Assembly (NCBI GenBank): GCA_020630045.1
Contig: JAHDCE010000240.1
Location: 1-6,570 of the forward strand
DNA from: Saprospiraceae bacterium
Lineage (GTDB): Bacteria; Bacteroidota; Bacteroidia; Chitinophagales; Saprospiraceae
Reading direction: 5' to 3'
Length of the DNA: 6,570 bases
Made by a program: the position numbers and the translations under genes. Below are positions 6,171 to 6,570 of the stretch, one piece after another. Numbering within the stretch: the stretch's first letter is position 1; the number at the start of each line of letters is the position of its first letter. The notes under the pieces are model-generated. The model did no database searches. It saw nothing but the letters and a program-made list of their open reading frames with translations, and was not told the origin of the DNA.

Positions 6171-6570
6171 GCTGTTGTGTGAAAATTAGTACACTGTGTA
6201 AAAATTTCTTTGAGAAATTGAGATAAAATCTTGTTCCCAATTCTTTAACTTACTTTGTTTACAATGTATTAGTTTAAGGAATTTTCAAATTGTTGATATG
6301 GAAATATAATTTCAATATCAAATGGGGTGATGACAAGAAGAGAGGTGTTCCTCTGGGTAAAGGCGATTCAATATTCATCTTTCGTGTTTGATGAAAGTCC
6401 TCGAATGAAATTTTGAGTAATTTTCAATTCGATGACTCTCCAATGATTAAATTTATATCATTGAAACACTTGGGTTGATTACGGATTTAAAACTGTTGTT
6501 TTGTTGATGATTATACTATGAATTAAGACGAAAGCATGTTGAAATTATATCAATATTACTTTTTCTTCAA
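6171..6570. other. Non-coding right edge rich in inverted repeats
   Basis: No reading frame of convincing length or character crosses this stretch. It contains a palindrome TACAC-T-GTGTA at 6190-6200, a 7-bp stem with 3-nt loop at 6203-6219, a 13-bp stem with one mismatch and a 3-nt loop at 6293-6321, a 5-bp stem at 6341-6354 (AGAGG/CCTCT), a 6-bp stem at 6374-6395 and a 7-bp stem at 6441-6463. It should include the promoter of paralog A. It may also hold a small RNA gene or protein-binding sites, but none is recognised. Confidence 0.45.

Noticed and set aside
6241..6270. Plus-strand promoter-like TTACTTTG at about 6251-6258
   Set aside because: It misses the -7 consensus by one base, the upstream TTG is too close, and no plus-strand gene follows in the window.
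6274..6378. 34-residue minus-strand frame (starts MNIESPLPRG)
   Set aside because: It is short, has no recognisable motif or convincing ribosome binding site, and overlaps two inverted repeats; a frame of this length is expected by chance.
6304..6550. 12-bp inverted match between 6304-6315 and 6539-6550 (ATATAATTTCAA)
   Set aside because: It is almost pure A/T, and a match of this length is expected by chance in such sequence.

Overview
The window looks like a chromosomal segment from a low-to-mid GC member of the Bacteroidota (Flavobacteriia/Cytophagia type). The grounds are the protein family (secreted DUF3857 plus transglutaminase-like proteins of about 630 residues, typical of this phylum), signal peptides ending in -AQ, and A/T-rich leaders with at most weak Shine-Dalgarno sequences. 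I cannot name a genus. All recognisable genes lie on the minus strand, so transcription runs from right to left.

Layout in transcription order: (i) 6083-6570, about 490 bp with no supportable gene but an unusual density of inverted repeats, which should contain the promoter region of the array; (ii) paralog A, 6082-4163; (iii) an 87-bp spacer, 4076-4162, which is a diverged copy of the leader in front of paralog A; (iv) paralog B, 4075-2162; (v) a 191-bp spacer, 1971-2161, with a strong 17-bp-stem hairpin just behind paralog B, probably a terminator; (vi) paralog C, 1970-87; (vii) an 86-bp left edge that may hold the tip of another gene.

The three genes are tandem paralogs. A and B are close (roughly 70-78 % amino-acid identity by eye) and C is more distant (roughly half identical). 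Each encodes a Sec-exported protein with an N-terminal DUF3857-type beta domain, a transglutaminase-like (papain-fold) core and a C-terminal beta domain of DUF3858 type. In all three cores the catalytic Cys is Ser and the catalytic His is Ser or Ala, while the Asp is kept. They are therefore predicted to be non-catalytic, perhaps periplasmic binding or scaffold proteins, and their biological role is unknown. There is no enzyme, transporter or regulator gene in the window to suggest a pathway.

The points most worth a second look are the consistent loss of the transglutaminase triad in a tandem array, a dyad (TTTTCATG...CATGAAAA) preserved at the same place in the leaders of A and B, 15-bp perfect inverted repeats bracketing paralog C, and the palindrome-rich non-coding region at the right edge. 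No CRISPR array, tRNA, rRNA or recognisable insertion sequence was found.
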